64,000 nt of DNA from Schlesneria sp. DSM 10557 (GCF_041860085.1 NZ_CP124747.1:372001-436000); one strand, 5' to 3'. Counted from the stretch's first letter, positions 18,327-28,639 are shown. Made by a program: numbers and translations. Notes: generated from the sequence alone by a model not told the origin.

Positions 18327-18785
18327 ATGCGTTGGTTTGGTTTGCTGTTCGGTGTGGTCGCGATGGCCGGGTTGTCGGGCTGTGGAGAGGCCGGGCTGGA
18401 ACGGATCGGCATGCACGGAATGGTGACATATAATGGAGAGCCCATCGAGGATGGGGAGATCTCCTTTCAGCCTGTCGAAGGGACGAAGGCTCCCCCGACA
18501 TCGGCCATCATTACCGAAGGGCGGTATCAATTGCCTGCCAAGTGGGCGCTGGTGCCAGGGACCTATCAGGTCGCGGTCGTTTCCTATCGTGTAGCACTTG
18601 ATGACAAGCTGCCCGGCGGCGCCCTTGACCGTCCACCCCCATCGGGAGGTATCGAGGTCAAGGACCAGCTCTTGCCGGAAAAGTTCAATACGAAGTCGAC
18701 GATTGAGCGGATCACAGTCGAATCGGGTCAGGGACCCGTCGAGCAGAATTTTGATCTAGTCGACAATGATCCGCCGAAGAAGTAG
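18327..18785 (+). CDS. Small lipoprotein with transthyretin/carboxypeptidase-regulatory-like fold
   Basis: The 152-residue protein has a lipoprotein signal (LFGVVAMAGLSGC, lipidated Cys at about 19). The mature part contains GMVTYNGEPIEDGEISFQP, then GRYQLPA and LVPGTYQVAVVSYRV, the layout of carboxypeptidase-regulatory-like or transthyretin-like beta sandwiches that typically follow DUF1559 genes in planctomycetes. The role is unknown but probably envelope associated. The start has GAGGGG upstream. It is likely co-transcribed with the DUF1559 gene. Confidence 0.82.
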   Translation: MRWFGLLFGVVAMAGLSGCGEAGLERIGMHGMVTYNGEPIEDGEISFQPVEGTKAPPTSAIITEGRYQLPAKWALVPGTYQVAVVSYRVALDDKLPGGALDRPPPSGGIEVKDQLLPEKFNTKSTIERITVESGQGPVEQNFDLVDNDPPKK

Positions 18786-18814
18786 ACGTTCATTTCTCGA
18801 AGCTCAAGTGGCAT

Positions 18815-18841
18815 CACGGGCTCGTCTCTGACGAGCCCGTG
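18815..18841 (+). terminator. Hairpin after the DUF1559-lipoprotein pair
   Basis: A perfect 12-bp stem, CACGGGCTCGTC / GACGAGCCCGTG, with a TCT loop lies 29 bases after the lipoprotein stop. No T-tract follows, so it may be a rho-independent-like stop of the T-poor kind or a 3'-end stabiliser. Confidence 0.55.
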
Positions 18842-19778
18842 TCGCTTTCCGCGGTGCCCAAATTCTCCGTCGTCAGGGTGTAGGATGAACAGAGTTCTGC
18901 CACGGTGAACTCGCACGTCCCATGGCGTCATGTCCCGAGAACCCGCTTCTCGCCGCAGGAGCACTCGCCTTTCCTGCACAATTTCGGAAATTTCTTGTTC
19001 GAGGAACTCGCGGGGGGAAAAACACGTCGAGTGATGTACGCGCTCCGCAGAGCAGCCTTCGCCCGATGTGCTATTGGGAGCCTGTGTTTGAAATCGCACT
19101 CGATCAAGTCCGGTCCCGGACGATTAGGCGCGATGACTAGTTGCGAGTCCCTTTGATCTATCGAACCACCAGATCACAGGTTGTGAGTCGGCCAAAAATC
19201 CAAACCTTGTGGCTGCTGCACGCTCGTATCGCTGAAAACTGGTCGCGTCAAAATCGACTGGTGCATTTCCCCTGGGTGCTGCAGAAATCCCGTGATGTTC
19301 TGGTTGCCGGAACTGAATGCACGATGAGGGGGCTTCGAGTCAGCAGAGGCGAGTCGACAGTCGACTGGTTCGATTATCTTTGAAAAAGTGGTAGTCTGAC
19401 TCATCTCGTCAGCATATGATAACCGGCCGAACCTTGGCTGAAAGAGCGTCGGCCGTCAACGTGCAGGACCGATCACAACAGGTCAAATGCCTGACGCGAA
19501 CATGACTCACTGACGACTTGGCGCTTTCGCAAACGGGTCTCGTCGGCACGTACGTCTGTTCAAAATCGACGACGGCCGATACAACGCATCCTGACAGAAT
19601 GTCGACCTGACAACTCGAAGCTGCAACTCGGACGGGAATGGATTCCGGCTCAAAAGATTCTTCATGCTGCAAGGTATGAAGTTGAGGTTTGGTGTTGGTG
19701 TAACGTCGCTATCGAACAGGCCCCGGATGGCGGCGGGTTTCGTCGAGGGCTCTGGCAGCTTGGTTGGGGAGGCAAGGA
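18842..19778. other. Long intergenic gap, no gene recognised
   Basis: The stretch of more than 900 bases has only short frames with no family motif on either strand. The last part must hold the promoter of the following protease gene, which has GGGGAGG close to its start. Confidence 0.35.
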
Positions 19779-20543
19779 ATGCCATTCTTAACGAGAAATG
19801 CAGTCGGCTTACTTTTCGTCTCTGCGTTGGCAGTTGACGTTCAGCCGATGACGAAGGCCGAGGATGGAGTTTCCATTATTCGGATTCCGTCCGTTTCGAA
19901 AATTGTTGATGAAGACCGTTTTCAGGAGCATGTCGTGGAATCGACTCCGGTCGCCTCGGGCAAGCTGCTGAAGTACGCCGTGAAGCTCCGAGCCAAAGAC
20001 ACGCGATCCGCGCTGGCTTCAGGAGTCAACGTCGCTGACGGCATCCTGACGTGCGCGCACGTTGTCGAAGGATTCTCAGAATTCACAGTGGAATGTGATG
20101 GCGAAGCGGCAACCGCACGTGTCGTCACCGTGGATGAACAGCACGACTTGGCGCTGCTGTCTGTGAAATGGACTCAGCCTCACGCAGAAGCTGTGCTGAC
20201 TAAGACCAGTCCTCAACCGGAGGAACAGCTTACGAGTGTGGGCCGACAGAAGGATGGGACATTTTCGGTCGAACTTCATTCGCTGCAGAAAATCGAAAAC
20301 AGGGAATATCTCTATACCAACCCGCCCCAGGAAGGACGGAGTGGATCCGGGATCTTCAACTCGGATGGCAAACTGGTTGGGATTGTTCTGGGCAAGATCG
20401 TTGATGTTGAACCGTTCATCGGACGGGCTGCCGTGGTCGAAGATGTCAAGAAATTGGTGACTTCGAAGCGTGCGAAGATTAAGGTGGCGAGTCGGCGGAG
20501 TGACAGCCAGACTCCCACGGTGGTCCGCAAGAGCTTGCAGTAA
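19779..20543 (+). CDS. Secreted trypsin-like serine protease (S1/HtrA-type fold)
   Basis: The protein has 254 residues from ATG 19779. The N-terminal signal is FLTRNAVGLLFVSALAVDV. The catalytic triad is visible: His in GILTCAHVV, Asp in QHDLALLSV and Ser in GRSGSGIFNSDGKLVGI (GxSGS with the oxyanion glycines). There is no PDZ domain, so it is shorter than DegP/HtrA. The C-terminus is basic (SKRAKIKVASRRS). It is probably a periplasmic protease of unknown target. It stands alone. An alternative start at 19764 would add five residues and fits the ribosome binding site less well. Confidence 0.82.
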   Translation: MPFLTRNAVGLLFVSALAVDVQPMTKAEDGVSIIRIPSVSKIVDEDRFQEHVVESTPVASGKLLKYAVKLRAKDTRSALASGVNVADGILTCAHVVEGFSEFTVECDGEAATARVVTVDEQHDLALLSVKWTQPHAEAVLTKTSPQPEEQLTSVGRQKDGTFSVELHSLQKIENREYLYTNPPQEGRSGSGIFNSDGKLVGIVLGKIVDVEPFIGRAAVVEDVKKLVTSKRAKIKVASRRSDSQTPTVVRKSLQ

Positions 20544-20982
20544 GTGCTTCTCAACCTTTGCAGAGCCACTGACTCTCTTCAAATGCCGGCAACAGGGGTG
20601 AAATGATGTAGACCCCGAAACTCACGACTGGAGTTCCAACGGTTCGCCGGAATCGATTCCGGTGAGCCGAGCAAATACTGATGGAGACTGCGCCGCGATA
20701 ATCCTCGCCTGACCCGACCGACGGTTGCGGTGGGGCAAGTTGGCATAACGACTGACGAATCATGAATGGCCGCTCGAGATCCCGGCGATCGCCGTCTTCG
20801 TCCCTGTTTCCGTGCGCGTCGAATCCTCCAAACGCGTTGGGGGGATTGTTCCACCCTCGACTGTTGTCAGGAGAGACTGTCCATGCGACCGGACTCGGTC
20901 ACGTCTGAGCACTGGTGGAGCGATCGATTTCTCGACGGCGGCGTTCCATAGCCAGGTACGGAGATTTCATCGCTTCGAATCT
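20544..20982. other. Intergenic gap between convergent genes
   Basis: It lies between the protease gene and the DUF255 gene on the opposite strand. No gene is recognised. The right end leads into the terminator of the opposite-strand gene. Confidence 0.35.
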
Positions 20983-21026
20983 AAAAAAACACTCTGCCTT
21001 CCGGTCGAAAACAGGAAAGCAGAGTG
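20983..21026 (-). terminator. Rho-independent terminator of the DUF255 gene
   Basis: Read on the minus strand, CACTCTGCTTTCC pairs with GGAAGGCAGAGTG (one G-T pair) around an 11-base loop, followed by a run of seven T (complement of 20983-20989). It lies 74 bases after the stop of the DUF255-DsbD protein. Confidence 0.85.
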
Positions 21027-21099
21027 CGTCGATTCAGAGATTACGGAGCAGTTTTTCGGCAAGCATGTCCGTTCCACACCTGTGGCGTTCGAATGCTCG

Positions 21100-23685
21100 C
21101 TACTTGCGGCGTTCTTCGCCCTTGGGGGCTTCCTTGAAGAGGCGGGCGTTGATGTTCTTCACGGTTTCTCCCCGATTGGCGACCGCAAGTTTCCCCGTCA
21201 GCTTGATCGTCTTGGGTGGACGACAGCCGGTGTCATTACATGCCTGATAGGTAATGGAGATTTCCATTTCGTCCATTTGTCCGGCCGCTTTCTCAGGAAC
21301 CGTTACAACTCCGCGAATTGCGACTTCCCCTTCGTACACGTCCACTTCCGCCTCTTCTCCTTCGAACTTGAATCCGTGGCCCTTCGGGTACTTGGGATCG
21401 GAGAGTTTTGCACCGGCCTTGGATTTGAAAGTAACCTTCGTGGGAATCAAATGCTCCTGGCTGGGCGGGTTCGCGTTGATATGCCAACCCTCTTTCACGT
21501 CCAGCAGGACGAGAAACTGGCTGGTCCCACCGGGGGGCAATTTGTCGGTCGAGAGGTACGCCCGACCGGTAACCAGTTCATCCTTTTTCGGACGTTCTTC
21601 TTTCTGGTCAGCAAGTACGACCAGCGGTTCTTTCGACGCGGCGGGCTGCTGAGCGGCGGCGGGTGTGACCTCGGCTGTCACTTCACGGGTGTCCGCCCCT
21701 TTGGTTTCTCCCTCGGCTTCGAGTAATTCGGTCGCTGCGAGGGCGAGATTGGCCAGTCCGCGAGGGGACTGTTCCATGCTCGACGCAAGCAGCTCAATTG
21801 TTGCGCGTGCCTCTTCGCGGTAGGCCTCGATTCCGGTCAGTTTTGACAGTCGGATCAGGTTTCTTGCGCTGACACTGTTTCCGGCAGGCAGCACACCGTC
21901 ATAGGAATTTTTTGTGCGCGCCAGAAGCTCTTCGTGATGGTGCGATGTGAAGAAGAACCCACCGTTCGTTTCATCCAGGAACAGGCGCAGTTGTTCGTCC
22001 TGCAGTCGCTTTGCCGACTTCAGCCATTTCGAATCTTCAGTGGCGTCGTACAGAGCGAGCAGACCGTCGATGAGAAATGCGTAGTCGTCCAGGTAGGCAT
22101 TGAGTTTGGCCTGATTGCCCGTCCAGACGTGCAGCAATCGGCCTTGGGGATCACGCAGGTTTTCGAGAAGAAAGGTTGCTGCTTTCTCGGCAACCCGAAC
22201 GTATTCGGGGTGCTGAAGCGGCGAGGCGGCGCGGGCGAAGGCGCCGATCATCAGTCCATTCCAGCAGGTCAGCACTTTCTCGTCACGAAGTGGTTTCTTG
22301 CGGAGATTTCGGACAGCCAGCAGCTTCTTGCGGTCAGCGGTGAATTCATCGAACTCGCTATTGGCCAACCCTTTCCCCTCGTCCTGAGTGGCGGTGGCCG
22401 ATTTCGGCAATCGCCGTGGGGAAAGCCGAAGCACATTTCCGTGTTCAAAATCTGACAGGTCCTTGATGCGATACGCTTCCTTGAAACGTTCTGCGCTGTC
22501 ACCCAGGATATCGTCAATTTCGCTCGCTTCCCAAACGAAATACTCCCCTTCGATTCCATCCGTTTCAGCATCGATTGCCGAGTAGAATGCTCCTTCCGGG
22601 GATGTCATTTCGCGTGTGACGAACTCCAGGATCTCTTCTGCAACCTGTTTGTAAACGGGGTTGTGGCTGGTGCGAAACCCTTCGACAAACACGTCAGTCA
22701 GCTGAGCCTGGTCGTACAGCATTTTTTCAAAGTGGGGGACACTCCAGCGACGATCGACAGAGTATCGATGGAAGCCTCCGCCGACATGATCGCGGATTCC
22801 GCCACAGGCCATTTGAATGAGAGTCAGATCCAGCAACTGGGCCACTTCAGGGTTCGGCGTTCTGCGCAGGACCTGCTGAATGAAGTTCAACTTCGTGGGA
22901 GTCGGAAATTTGGGGCCCTCGGGATTGCGGGCATTGAAATCAATTCCGCCGAATTCCGGATCGAAACTCGATGCAATTGCCGCAAAGGCGGTAGAGGTCA
23001 GCTTGTCGTTGATTTCAATCGTCTTCAGAGCGATTTTGGGTCGCATCAGACGCTGGGTTTCGTTGGAGATAATGTCGGCGTTTGCCAGCATTTGTTCATG
23101 CTGATTCTTCCAGACGTCGAGCAGCTTTTCGAGAACGGTCGGGAATCCCTGGTTCCCCTCAGAATCCTCTGGGGGGAAGTAGGTACCGCCCGCCACAGGC
23201 TTGGCGTCAGGGGTGAGGAACATCGAAAGGGGCCAGCCTCCATTTGAAGGTGACCCGATCATCTGAAAATAGACCTGCAGGGCGGTCATGTAGATATCGT
23301 CGATATCAGGGCGCTCTTCGCGGTCAACTTTAATGCAGACAAAGTGTTCGTTCAGCGTCTTGGCAATCGCTTCATTGCTGAAGACATTTCGCTCCATCAC
23401 GTGACACCAGTAGCAACTGCTGTAACCCACGGACAGAAAGACCAGCTTGTTCTCTTTCCGGGCTTTCTCGAAGGCTTCTGGACCCCAGGGGTACCAGTCG
23501 ACGGGATTGTGAGCGTGGAGCAGCAGATAGGGGCTGCTCTCAGTGGCGAGGCGGTTAGTGCGCTCGGCCTTATTGCCGGGTGGGGAGGCTTCCTGCGAGG
23601 CCAGGTCCCTTTCGCACAGCACTGCCGAACCAACCAACCCAATCAGGGTCACTAAAACCCGACGGTCAAGTCGCATATCTTGCAT
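21100..23685 (-). CDS. DUF255 (SPATA20/YyaL-like) thioredoxin-fold protein fused to a DsbD-N-like domain
   Basis: The protein has 861 residues from ATG 23685, which follows AGGACGCGAA. The N-terminal signal is [16 protein letters not shown]. The DUF255 core begins with [20 protein letters not shown] and has [10 protein letters not shown] with the CxxC at about 89-92, followed by [14 protein letters not shown] and [12 protein letters not shown]. The middle is the alpha/alpha-barrel of the YyaL/SPATA20 family. From about 711 to 838 a DsbD alpha-like immunoglobulin domain follows ([18 protein letters not shown], then [14 protein letters not shown] with the two Cys expected to exchange electrons). 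The pairing of a thioredoxin-like and a DsbD-N-like module in one exported chain suggests thiol-disulfide relay in the periplasm. Confidence 0.88.
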   Translation of the reverse strand: MQDMRLDRRVLVTLIGLVGSAVLCERDLASQEASPPGNKAERTNRLATESSPYLLLHAHNPVDWYPWGPEAFEKARKENKLVFLSVGYSSCYWCHVMERNVFSNEAIAKTLNEHFVCIKVDREERPDIDDIYMTALQVYFQMIGSPSNGGWPLSMFLTPDAKPVAGGTYFPPEDSEGNQGFPTVLEKLLDVWKNQHEQMLANADIISNETQRLMRPKIALKTIEINDKLTSTAFAAIASSFDPEFGGIDFNARNPEGPKFPTPTKLNFIQQVLRRTPNPEVAQLLDLTLIQMACGGIRDHVGGGFHRYSVDRRWSVPHFEKMLYDQAQLTDVFVEGFRTSHNPVYKQVAEEILEFVTREMTSPEGAFYSAIDAETDGIEGEYFVWEASEIDDILGDSAERFKEAYRIKDLSDFEHGNVLRLSPRRLPKSATATQDEGKGLANSEFDEFTADRKKLLAVRNLRKKPLRDEKVLTCWNGLMIGAFARAASPLQHPEYVRVAEKAATFLLENLRDPQGRLLHVWTGNQAKLNAYLDDYAFLIDGLLALYDATEDSKWLKSAKRLQDEQLRLFLDETNGGFFFTSHHHEELLARTKNSYDGVLPAGNSVSARNLIRLSKLTGIEAYREEARATIELLASSMEQSPRGLANLALAATELLEAEGETKGADTREVTAEVTPAAAQQPAASKEPLVVLADQKEERPKKDELVTGRAYLSTDKLPPGGTSQFLVLLDVKEGWHINANPPSQEHLIPTKVTFKSKAGAKLSDPKYPKGHGFKFEGEEAEVDVYEGEVAIRGVVTVPEKAAGQMDEMEISITYQACNDTGCRPPKTIKLTGKLAVANRGETVKNINARLFKEAPKGEERRK

Positions 23686-24212
23686 TTCGCGTCCTGCCTT
23701 TGCCGATTCCATGTCACAGTGAATCTGTACAGTGGAACTATAACGGTTTGACGATACAGAGGTTCGGAACTCCATCAAGGCCCCGACTTTGTCTTGATTC
23801 TAATTTCCCGGAGGCGACGCCGAAAGGGGACAGCAGCGCTGTCAACGTCGATGTTGTACCTGAATTCCCTGAAGGGGAGGGCCTGCGCGAGGGGACGCGG
23901 CTGGCTGGAACCATCGATGACAGCGGTTTGGGGGGGAGACTATTCGAGTCGGCGCCCGAAGAGGACACCGTAGCGGCGGGGGGACTTTGGAGGGATCCGG
24001 GGCGGGCTTGCCGAACTTCATCGGGGAGCCGGTCCAGTGGATTGCAGCGAGTCAGTGTCGCAGTGATTGACTTTGACTCGCACGGCCACTCCTCCCTTTT
24101 CAGTACAAGGAGGAGTGGCACGCGGGTCATTTCGCAGTCAGTGCTGTACGTCGAGAAAACGAAGGGTCTTCTGAACGATCAGCCTGTCGTCTGCTCTCTC
24201 GCAGGTGTGAGA
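23686..24212. other. Intergenic gap with one inverted repeat
   Basis: It lies between sodA and the DUF255 gene, both leftward. It contains an inverted repeat with 11-bp perfect arms, GCCACTCCTCC (24085-24095) and GGAGGAGTGGC (24109-24119), which lies 94 bases after the sodA stop and may end that transcript, although no T-tract follows. The remainder shows no gene. Confidence 0.45.
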
Positions 24213-24824
24213 TTACTTCTTTGCTTCTGCATAGCGGCGAGCAACTTCAGGCCAGTTGACGATGTTCCAGAAGGCGGCGATGTAGTCTGGTCGGCGGTTC
24301 TGGTAGTGCAGGTAGTAAGCGTGTTCCCAGACGTCGAGTCCCAGGAGTGGCGTGCGGCCTTCCATCAGGGGGCTGTCCTGGTTTGGGGTGCTTTCGATGA
24401 GCAGTTTACCCTTATCGAACGACAGCCAGGCCCAACCGCTGCCGAAGCGGCTCGTGGCGGCCGCGTTGAATTTTTCTTTTAACGTGGCGAAGCTGCCGAA
24501 GGTGCTGTTGATCGCCTGGGCGAGTTCGCCGGTCGGTTCTGCTCCGGTGTGAGGAGCGAGAATGGTCCAGAACAGCGAGTGATTTGCATGTCCGCCCGCG
24601 TTATTGCGGATGACGGTGCGAATGTCTTCGGGAACGGCTGCCAGGTTGCTGATGATTTCTTCCGCCGATTTATTGGCGAGTGCTGGCTGTCCTTCGAGTT
24701 TCGCGTTGGCGTTGTTGATGTAGGCCTGATGGTGTTTCGTGTGGTGAATCTCCATCGTCTTGGCATCAATAAACGGCTCGAGCGCGTTCGTCGCATACGG
24801 CAATGGTGGCAATACGAAAGCCAT
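24213..24824 (-). CDS. sodA: Superoxide dismutase, Mn/Fe type
   Basis: The 203-residue protein has all family marks. The metal ligands are His27 ([12 protein letters not shown]), His82 ([10 protein letters not shown]), Asp164 and His168 ([20 protein letters not shown]). It converts superoxide to oxygen and hydrogen peroxide in the cytoplasm, with no signal peptide present. Length and the [10 protein letters not shown] and DVWEHAYYL segments favour the SodA/Mn branch, but Mn versus Fe cannot be decided with certainty from the sequence. The ATG has a strong AGGAG at six bases. It stands alone, divergent from the KAP-like gene. Confidence 0.95.
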   Translation of the reverse strand: MAFVLPPLPYATNALEPFIDAKTMEIHHTKHHQAYINNANAKLEGQPALANKSAEEIISNLAAVPEDIRTVIRNNAGGHANHSLFWTILAPHTGAEPTGELAQAINSTFGSFATLKEKFNAAATSRFGSGWAWLSFDKGKLLIESTPNQDSPLMEGRTPLLGLDVWEHAYYLHYQNRRPDYIAAFWNIVNWPEVARRYAEAKK

Positions 24825-25348
24825 AATAATCTCCTGAGTGAAATCGGTCGTTCAGAATGATGCAAACGGGGCAGACTTGTCGGTTCTTCTCGTGCAATTT
24901 TCCTGCCGTGATTCTAGGTGTTCCCTGCAGTGAAGCAAAGCAAGACGGCGAAGTGACTCTGAACTTTCAGCATGGAGGGTGGAAATCGTCCGGGAGCGAA
25001 ATCGTCCAGGGGCGGATGTTCGATTATCGGAATCTCGGTGAACTGAGTAGACGACACACACTCTCGCACGTAGAGTCTTCAACGATTCGCATGCGAAGGT
25101 GAACGGGGATTTGTTCGTTTTTTGTGGATCGAAACGTCCTTGGGTTTGTCCCGCCGGGCTCACGCAAGCGTTCGAGTTCCGTTGTTCGAGCAATCCTTGC
25201 GGTCACTTCGCGAGTGTGAGCCACGTCGTTCGGCTGCCGTCGGTGGAAACGGCAATCGAGTTGCGACGCCTGACGGTCCTGAACCCACTACCACGCTTCT
25301 GGTTCATCGGGCACTCCGATGACACCGGGAATTGCCACGGAAACACCG
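24825..25348. other. Divergent intergenic region between sodA and the KAP-like gene
   Basis: It must hold the promoters of both genes. I see no convincing operator, riboswitch or small gene. Confidence 0.35.
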
Positions 25349-26845
25349 ATGAAAGTTCAGCAGTTTCTCGAACACCACGGCCTTAATCAGAACCCCTTCA
25401 GTCAGGAAGACGCCCAAACCGATCCGCTGTTTCAGAAGCTGGGAGCGGATGGCACCTTCCATCCCGCCTGGGACAAAATCTACGGCGATCCATCGACCCC
25501 CTCCACGGCTGTTGTCTTTGGTGAGAAGGGGAGCGGAAAGACGGCTCTGCGGCTTCAGATTGTCGAACATACCGCGAAGTACAATAAAGCGAATCCCGAC
25601 CACCGGGTCTTCATCGTCGACTACGATGACTTCAATCCGTTCCTCGATTCCTTCAACGAGAAAGTCGGCTGGACGGGGGCCAAACCCGAAAAGACACTGC
25701 AAAAATGGCGTCTTTGGGATCACATCGACTGCATCCTGTCACTCGCCACCACGGCGCTCGTTGATGATATTACCTCGGGAAAAAGTTCCTCGGAACAGGG
25801 ACCGTTCCACGCCTCGGCAGAAAAAGCGGCGACGTTGTCACCCAGTAACAAACGAGACTTGCTGCTGCTGGCCTCGTTTTACGATCACAGCACAGACAAC
25901 GCGCAGCAGACTCGCTGGTCGAGCCTGCGTCGGAAACTGGGAGTCTCGAACTGGCGCAGCTATTGCGATTTCACCATCGGGCTCGCAACCACTGGCGTCC
26001 TGTTCGGTCTGCTCGCTTACCTGCAAAAGCTGGATCAACTGGGGCGGTACTGGCCGTGGCTGGTACTGGTTGCCGGGTGGGCACCCTGGCTGTGGAATCA
26101 GTTCAAGATGGCCACGCTGGGCTGGAAGGTCGCCCGTCAGATTCGCGTCCTGGACCGCCCCGTCAACCAGCTGCGATCTGTACTGAGTCACTTCGATAGC
26201 AAGGATCTGGTCGGACAGCCCATTCCGTCACGCGACCGCAGCGACGATCGTTACGAATTGCTGACAAAACTCCAGAATATTCTGGAGGGACTCGGATTCG
26301 ATTCGATCACCGTGCTGGTCGATCGAGTCGATGAACCCCACTTGATCAATGGTTCCCCCGAGCGGATGAAGGCTCTCTTGTGGTCGATGTTCGACAACAA
26401 GTTCCTGAAGCATGCGGGTATTGGTTTCAAGCTACTGCTGCCCGTCGAAGTCAGCTTCTACCTGACGCGGGAAGATAAGGAATTCTACGAAAAGTCACGG
26501 CTCGACAAGCAGAACCTGATTCGCACTCTCGAATGGACCGGCGAATCACTGTTTGACCTGGCTAACGACCGGGCTCGTGCCTGCACCACGAATGCGGACA
26601 AGCAGGTCTCGATCAAGAACTGGTTCGACGACTCCATCAGCGAAGCGGAACTGGTGGGTCATCTTTCAAGACTGCGCGTTCCCCGGCATCTGTTCAAGTT
26701 TCTGCATCGACTGCTGGTCGAACACTGTCACCGATACACGGACGAATCGCCACAGTGGAAGATCAATCGCGAAACGCTGCAGTCATCCCTGGCGCTTTAC
26801 CTGCGCGATCTGGAAGCCTATGACCGCGGTCTTGGAACGGGTTGA
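25349..26845 (+). CDS. KAP-like P-loop NTPase with two membrane helices
   Basis: The protein has 498 residues from ATG 25349. Walker A is GEKGSGKT at about 58-65. Two hydrophobic helices lie between the Walker motifs (about 206-228, GLATTGVLFGLLAYL, and about 232-252, WPWLVLVAGWAPWLW). A Walker B-like strand SITVLVDRVDEPH follows at about 318-330. Membrane helices inserted inside the P-loop domain are typical of KAP NTPases (Kidins220/PifA group). The N-terminal segment VQQFLEHHGLNQNPFSQEDAQTD is one I recognise from planctomycete hypotheticals. The function is unknown: KAP proteins include phage-exclusion factors and scaffolds. ATG 25319 would add ten residues. It is followed by a hairpin and stands alone. 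Confidence 0.7.
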   Translation: MKVQQFLEHHGLNQNPFSQEDAQTDPLFQKLGADGTFHPAWDKIYGDPSTPSTAVVFGEKGSGKTALRLQIVEHTAKYNKANPDHRVFIVDYDDFNPFLDSFNEKVGWTGAKPEKTLQKWRLWDHIDCILSLATTALVDDITSGKSSSEQGPFHASAEKAATLSPSNKRDLLLLASFYDHSTDNAQQTRWSSLRRKLGVSNWRSYCDFTIGLATTGVLFGLLAYLQKLDQLGRYWPWLVLVAGWAPWLWNQFKMATLGWKVARQIRVLDRPVNQLRSVLSHFDSKDLVGQPIPSRDRSDDRYELLTKLQNILEGLGFDSITVLVDRVDEPHLINGSPERMKALLWSMFDNKFLKHAGIGFKLLLPVEVSFYLTREDKEFYEKSRLDKQNLIRTLEWTGESLFDLANDRARACTTNADKQVSIKNWFDDSISEAELVGHLSRLRVPRHLFKFLHRLLVEHCHRYTDESPQWKINRETLQSSLALYLRDLEAYDRGLGTG

Positions 26846-26865
26846 TCACAACGAGTTCACTTCCT

Positions 26866-26893
26866 AAGCGGAACAGGTCTTTCTGTTCCGCTT
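26866..26893 (+). terminator. Hairpin after the KAP-like gene
   Basis: A perfect 11-bp stem, AAGCGGAACAG / CTGTTCCGCTT, with loop GTCTTT lies 20 bases after the stop codon. No T-tract follows, so its role as terminator is likely but not certain. Confidence 0.6.
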
Positions 26894-27340
26894 GAATCCG
26901 GGGGGACAGGATGGCGGACGCGACACGGCACGCCATTGACACGACAAATCAATCAGGATTTTCCGAAACGTCAGTGTGTCGCAGTGGCTGGCTGCCCCTT
27001 CAAGTGGTGGCTTTTTTTGCCGCTCAGCCGAATTTGACGACGTACCGTGCGAGGGTTTCGTCAAGCTGCACACGACTCTCCGGTCCAGGTGATCGCATCA
27101 AATTCCGATTCGGGGAAGGGGCCTGAGGGACGACTCATGCCAATTCGCGCAGTGGTCGATTTCTTTTCTCGCTGACGGGCCTTCCATGCTAAAACCCGGC
27201 ATCCCGCGCATCCGTTTCCCGCTGACCGAGATTGATTCAGTACCGATGGACCGAGGCTGTCTGGTACCGAGGCTGTGTGGTATTGTGAGAATTGTGTCTG
27301 AGCCGGCCTGGCGATTTCTTACTTGAAACTGACAGAACAA
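26894..27340. other. Intergenic gap upstream of the aminotransferase
   Basis: No gene is recognised. It contains a short direct repeat GTACCGA...GTACCGA close to 27240-27275 (GGTACCGAGGCTGT occurs nearly twice), which may be a trivial duplication. Confidence 0.35.
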
Positions 27341-28450
27341 ATGAGTGACTCCTGGATTGCTGATCGGATGCATCAGATCGATGCCTCTGGCATTCGCAAG
27401 GTCTTCGACCTGGCGGCGACGATGAAAGATCCGATCAATCTGAGTATCGGACAACCTCACTTCGATACGCCCGACCCGGTCAAGAAAGCGCTGATTTCTG
27501 CGGTCGAGGGGGGGAAGAACGTCTACAGCGTAACTCAAGGGATCTCTCCCCTCCGGGAAGCGTTACAGGCTCGAGTGACTGCGGAACTGGGGCACGCCGA
27601 CCGTCAGACATTCATCACCAGTGGAACGAGTGGCGGGCTGCTTCTGGCACTTTCCGTCCTCGTGAATCCAGGTGACGAAGTCATCGTATTTGATCCCTGG
27701 TTTGTGATGTATAAGCATCTGGTCACGCTGGCTGGGGGAACCTGCCGCGTGATTGATACCTATCCTGATTTTACCATTGATCTGAACAAGGTCCGTGATG
27801 CGATCACACCGAAAACGAAGGTGATTCTGTGCAACAGCCCCTGCAATCCCACAGGGCATGTCGCGACGGAAGAAGAGATGAAAGGGCTGGCGGAACTGGC
27901 CGCCGAAAAGAACATCTGCCTCATTAGCGACGAAATCTATCGCGTCTTTACGTATGAACAACCCTTCGTCAGTCCGGCAAAGTGGAACGACCAGACACTG
28001 GTGATCGACGGATTCAGCAAGTCTCACTCGATGACCGGACTGAGGCTCGGGTTTGCTCACGGGCCTTCCCATCTGATCCAACAGATGATTAAGTTGCAGC
28101 AGTTCACCTTCGTCTGTGCACCGCAGCCCGTCCAATGGGCGGGGCTTGCAGCAATGTCGTATGACGTTTCGCATCACGTGGCCGACTATGCGAAGAAACG
28201 TCTGTTCCTGATCAACGAGTTGAAAGACGACTACGACATTCGTGGCAGTGGCGGGGCATTCTACCTGTTCATCAAGTCGCCGAAGGGGACCGGCACCGAG
28301 TTTACGAAGCGGGCGATCGAGAATGGTCTATTGATCATCCCCGGTAACGTCTTCAGTCCGCACGATACTCACTTCCGCGTCAGTTTTGCAGCCGAGAACG
28401 AGACGCTGGCGCGTGGCGTCGAAGTACTGAAAAAGCTCGTTCGCGAGTGA
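27341..28450 (+). CDS. Class I/II pyridoxal-phosphate aminotransferase
   Basis: The protein has 369 residues from ATG 27341 (an in-frame TTG at 27323 is an alternative). Fold type I marks are present: INLSIGQPHFDTP at the N-terminus, FITSGTSGGLLLAL, then NSPCNPTGHV with the conserved Asn, ISDEIYRVF with the Asp that contacts the PLP pyridine nitrogen, GFSKSHSMTGLRLGF with the Schiff-base Lys, and FRVSFAAE with the Arg that binds the alpha-carboxylate. The likely activity is transamination with aspartate or a related amino acid, but the exact substrate is not fixed. It is cytoplasmic and has no close partner. Confidence 0.88.
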   Translation: MSDSWIADRMHQIDASGIRKVFDLAATMKDPINLSIGQPHFDTPDPVKKALISAVEGGKNVYSVTQGISPLREALQARVTAELGHADRQTFITSGTSGGLLLALSVLVNPGDEVIVFDPWFVMYKHLVTLAGGTCRVIDTYPDFTIDLNKVRDAITPKTKVILCNSPCNPTGHVATEEEMKGLAELAAEKNICLISDEIYRVFTYEQPFVSPAKWNDQTLVIDGFSKSHSMTGLRLGFAHGPSHLIQQMIKLQQFTFVCAPQPVQWAGLAAMSYDVSHHVADYAKKRLFLINELKDDYDIRGSGGAFYLFIKSPKGTGTEFTKRAIENGLLIIPGNVFSPHDTHFRVSFAAENETLARGVEVLKKLVRE

Positions 28451-28554
28451 TCCGGGGCTGTGGTAGAGGGGGGACCAGCAGCGTCCTGTCTGCTGATTGA
28501 ATCTGTACAAATTCGAACGGCATTGGATAGCGCGGGAGTGATGATCGCAATGCA

Positions 28555-28594
28555 AAAAAGCCCGGCACCATCGCGTGATGATGTCGGGCTTTGA
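28555..28594 (-). terminator. Rho-independent terminator of fliA
   Basis: On the minus strand AAAGCCCGACATCATCACG pairs with the GATGGTGCCGGGCTTT arm and is followed by TTTTTT (complement of 28555-28560). It lies 45 bases after the fliA stop codon, between convergent fliA and the aminotransferase, and may act weakly in the other direction too. Confidence 0.85.
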
Positions 28595-28639
28595 TGGGGC
28601 ACGTGGGCGAGTTCATTCTCGCTGACACGCGGCTGAATG

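Noticed and set aside
17622-18530. Open frame of 302 codons antisense to the DUF1559 gene and the lipoprotein gene
   Set aside because: Both sense genes are strongly supported; the antisense translation is low in hydrophobic structure and shows no domain.
20812-21726. Plus-strand frame of 304 codons over the end of the DUF255-DsbD gene
   Set aside because: It runs through the terminator of the opposite gene and is antisense to the DsbD-like domain; it is a shadow.
23580-24482. Plus-strand frame of 300 codons across the start of the DUF255 gene, the gap and the end of sodA
   Set aside because: It overlaps two clear genes on the other strand and the translation has no family features.
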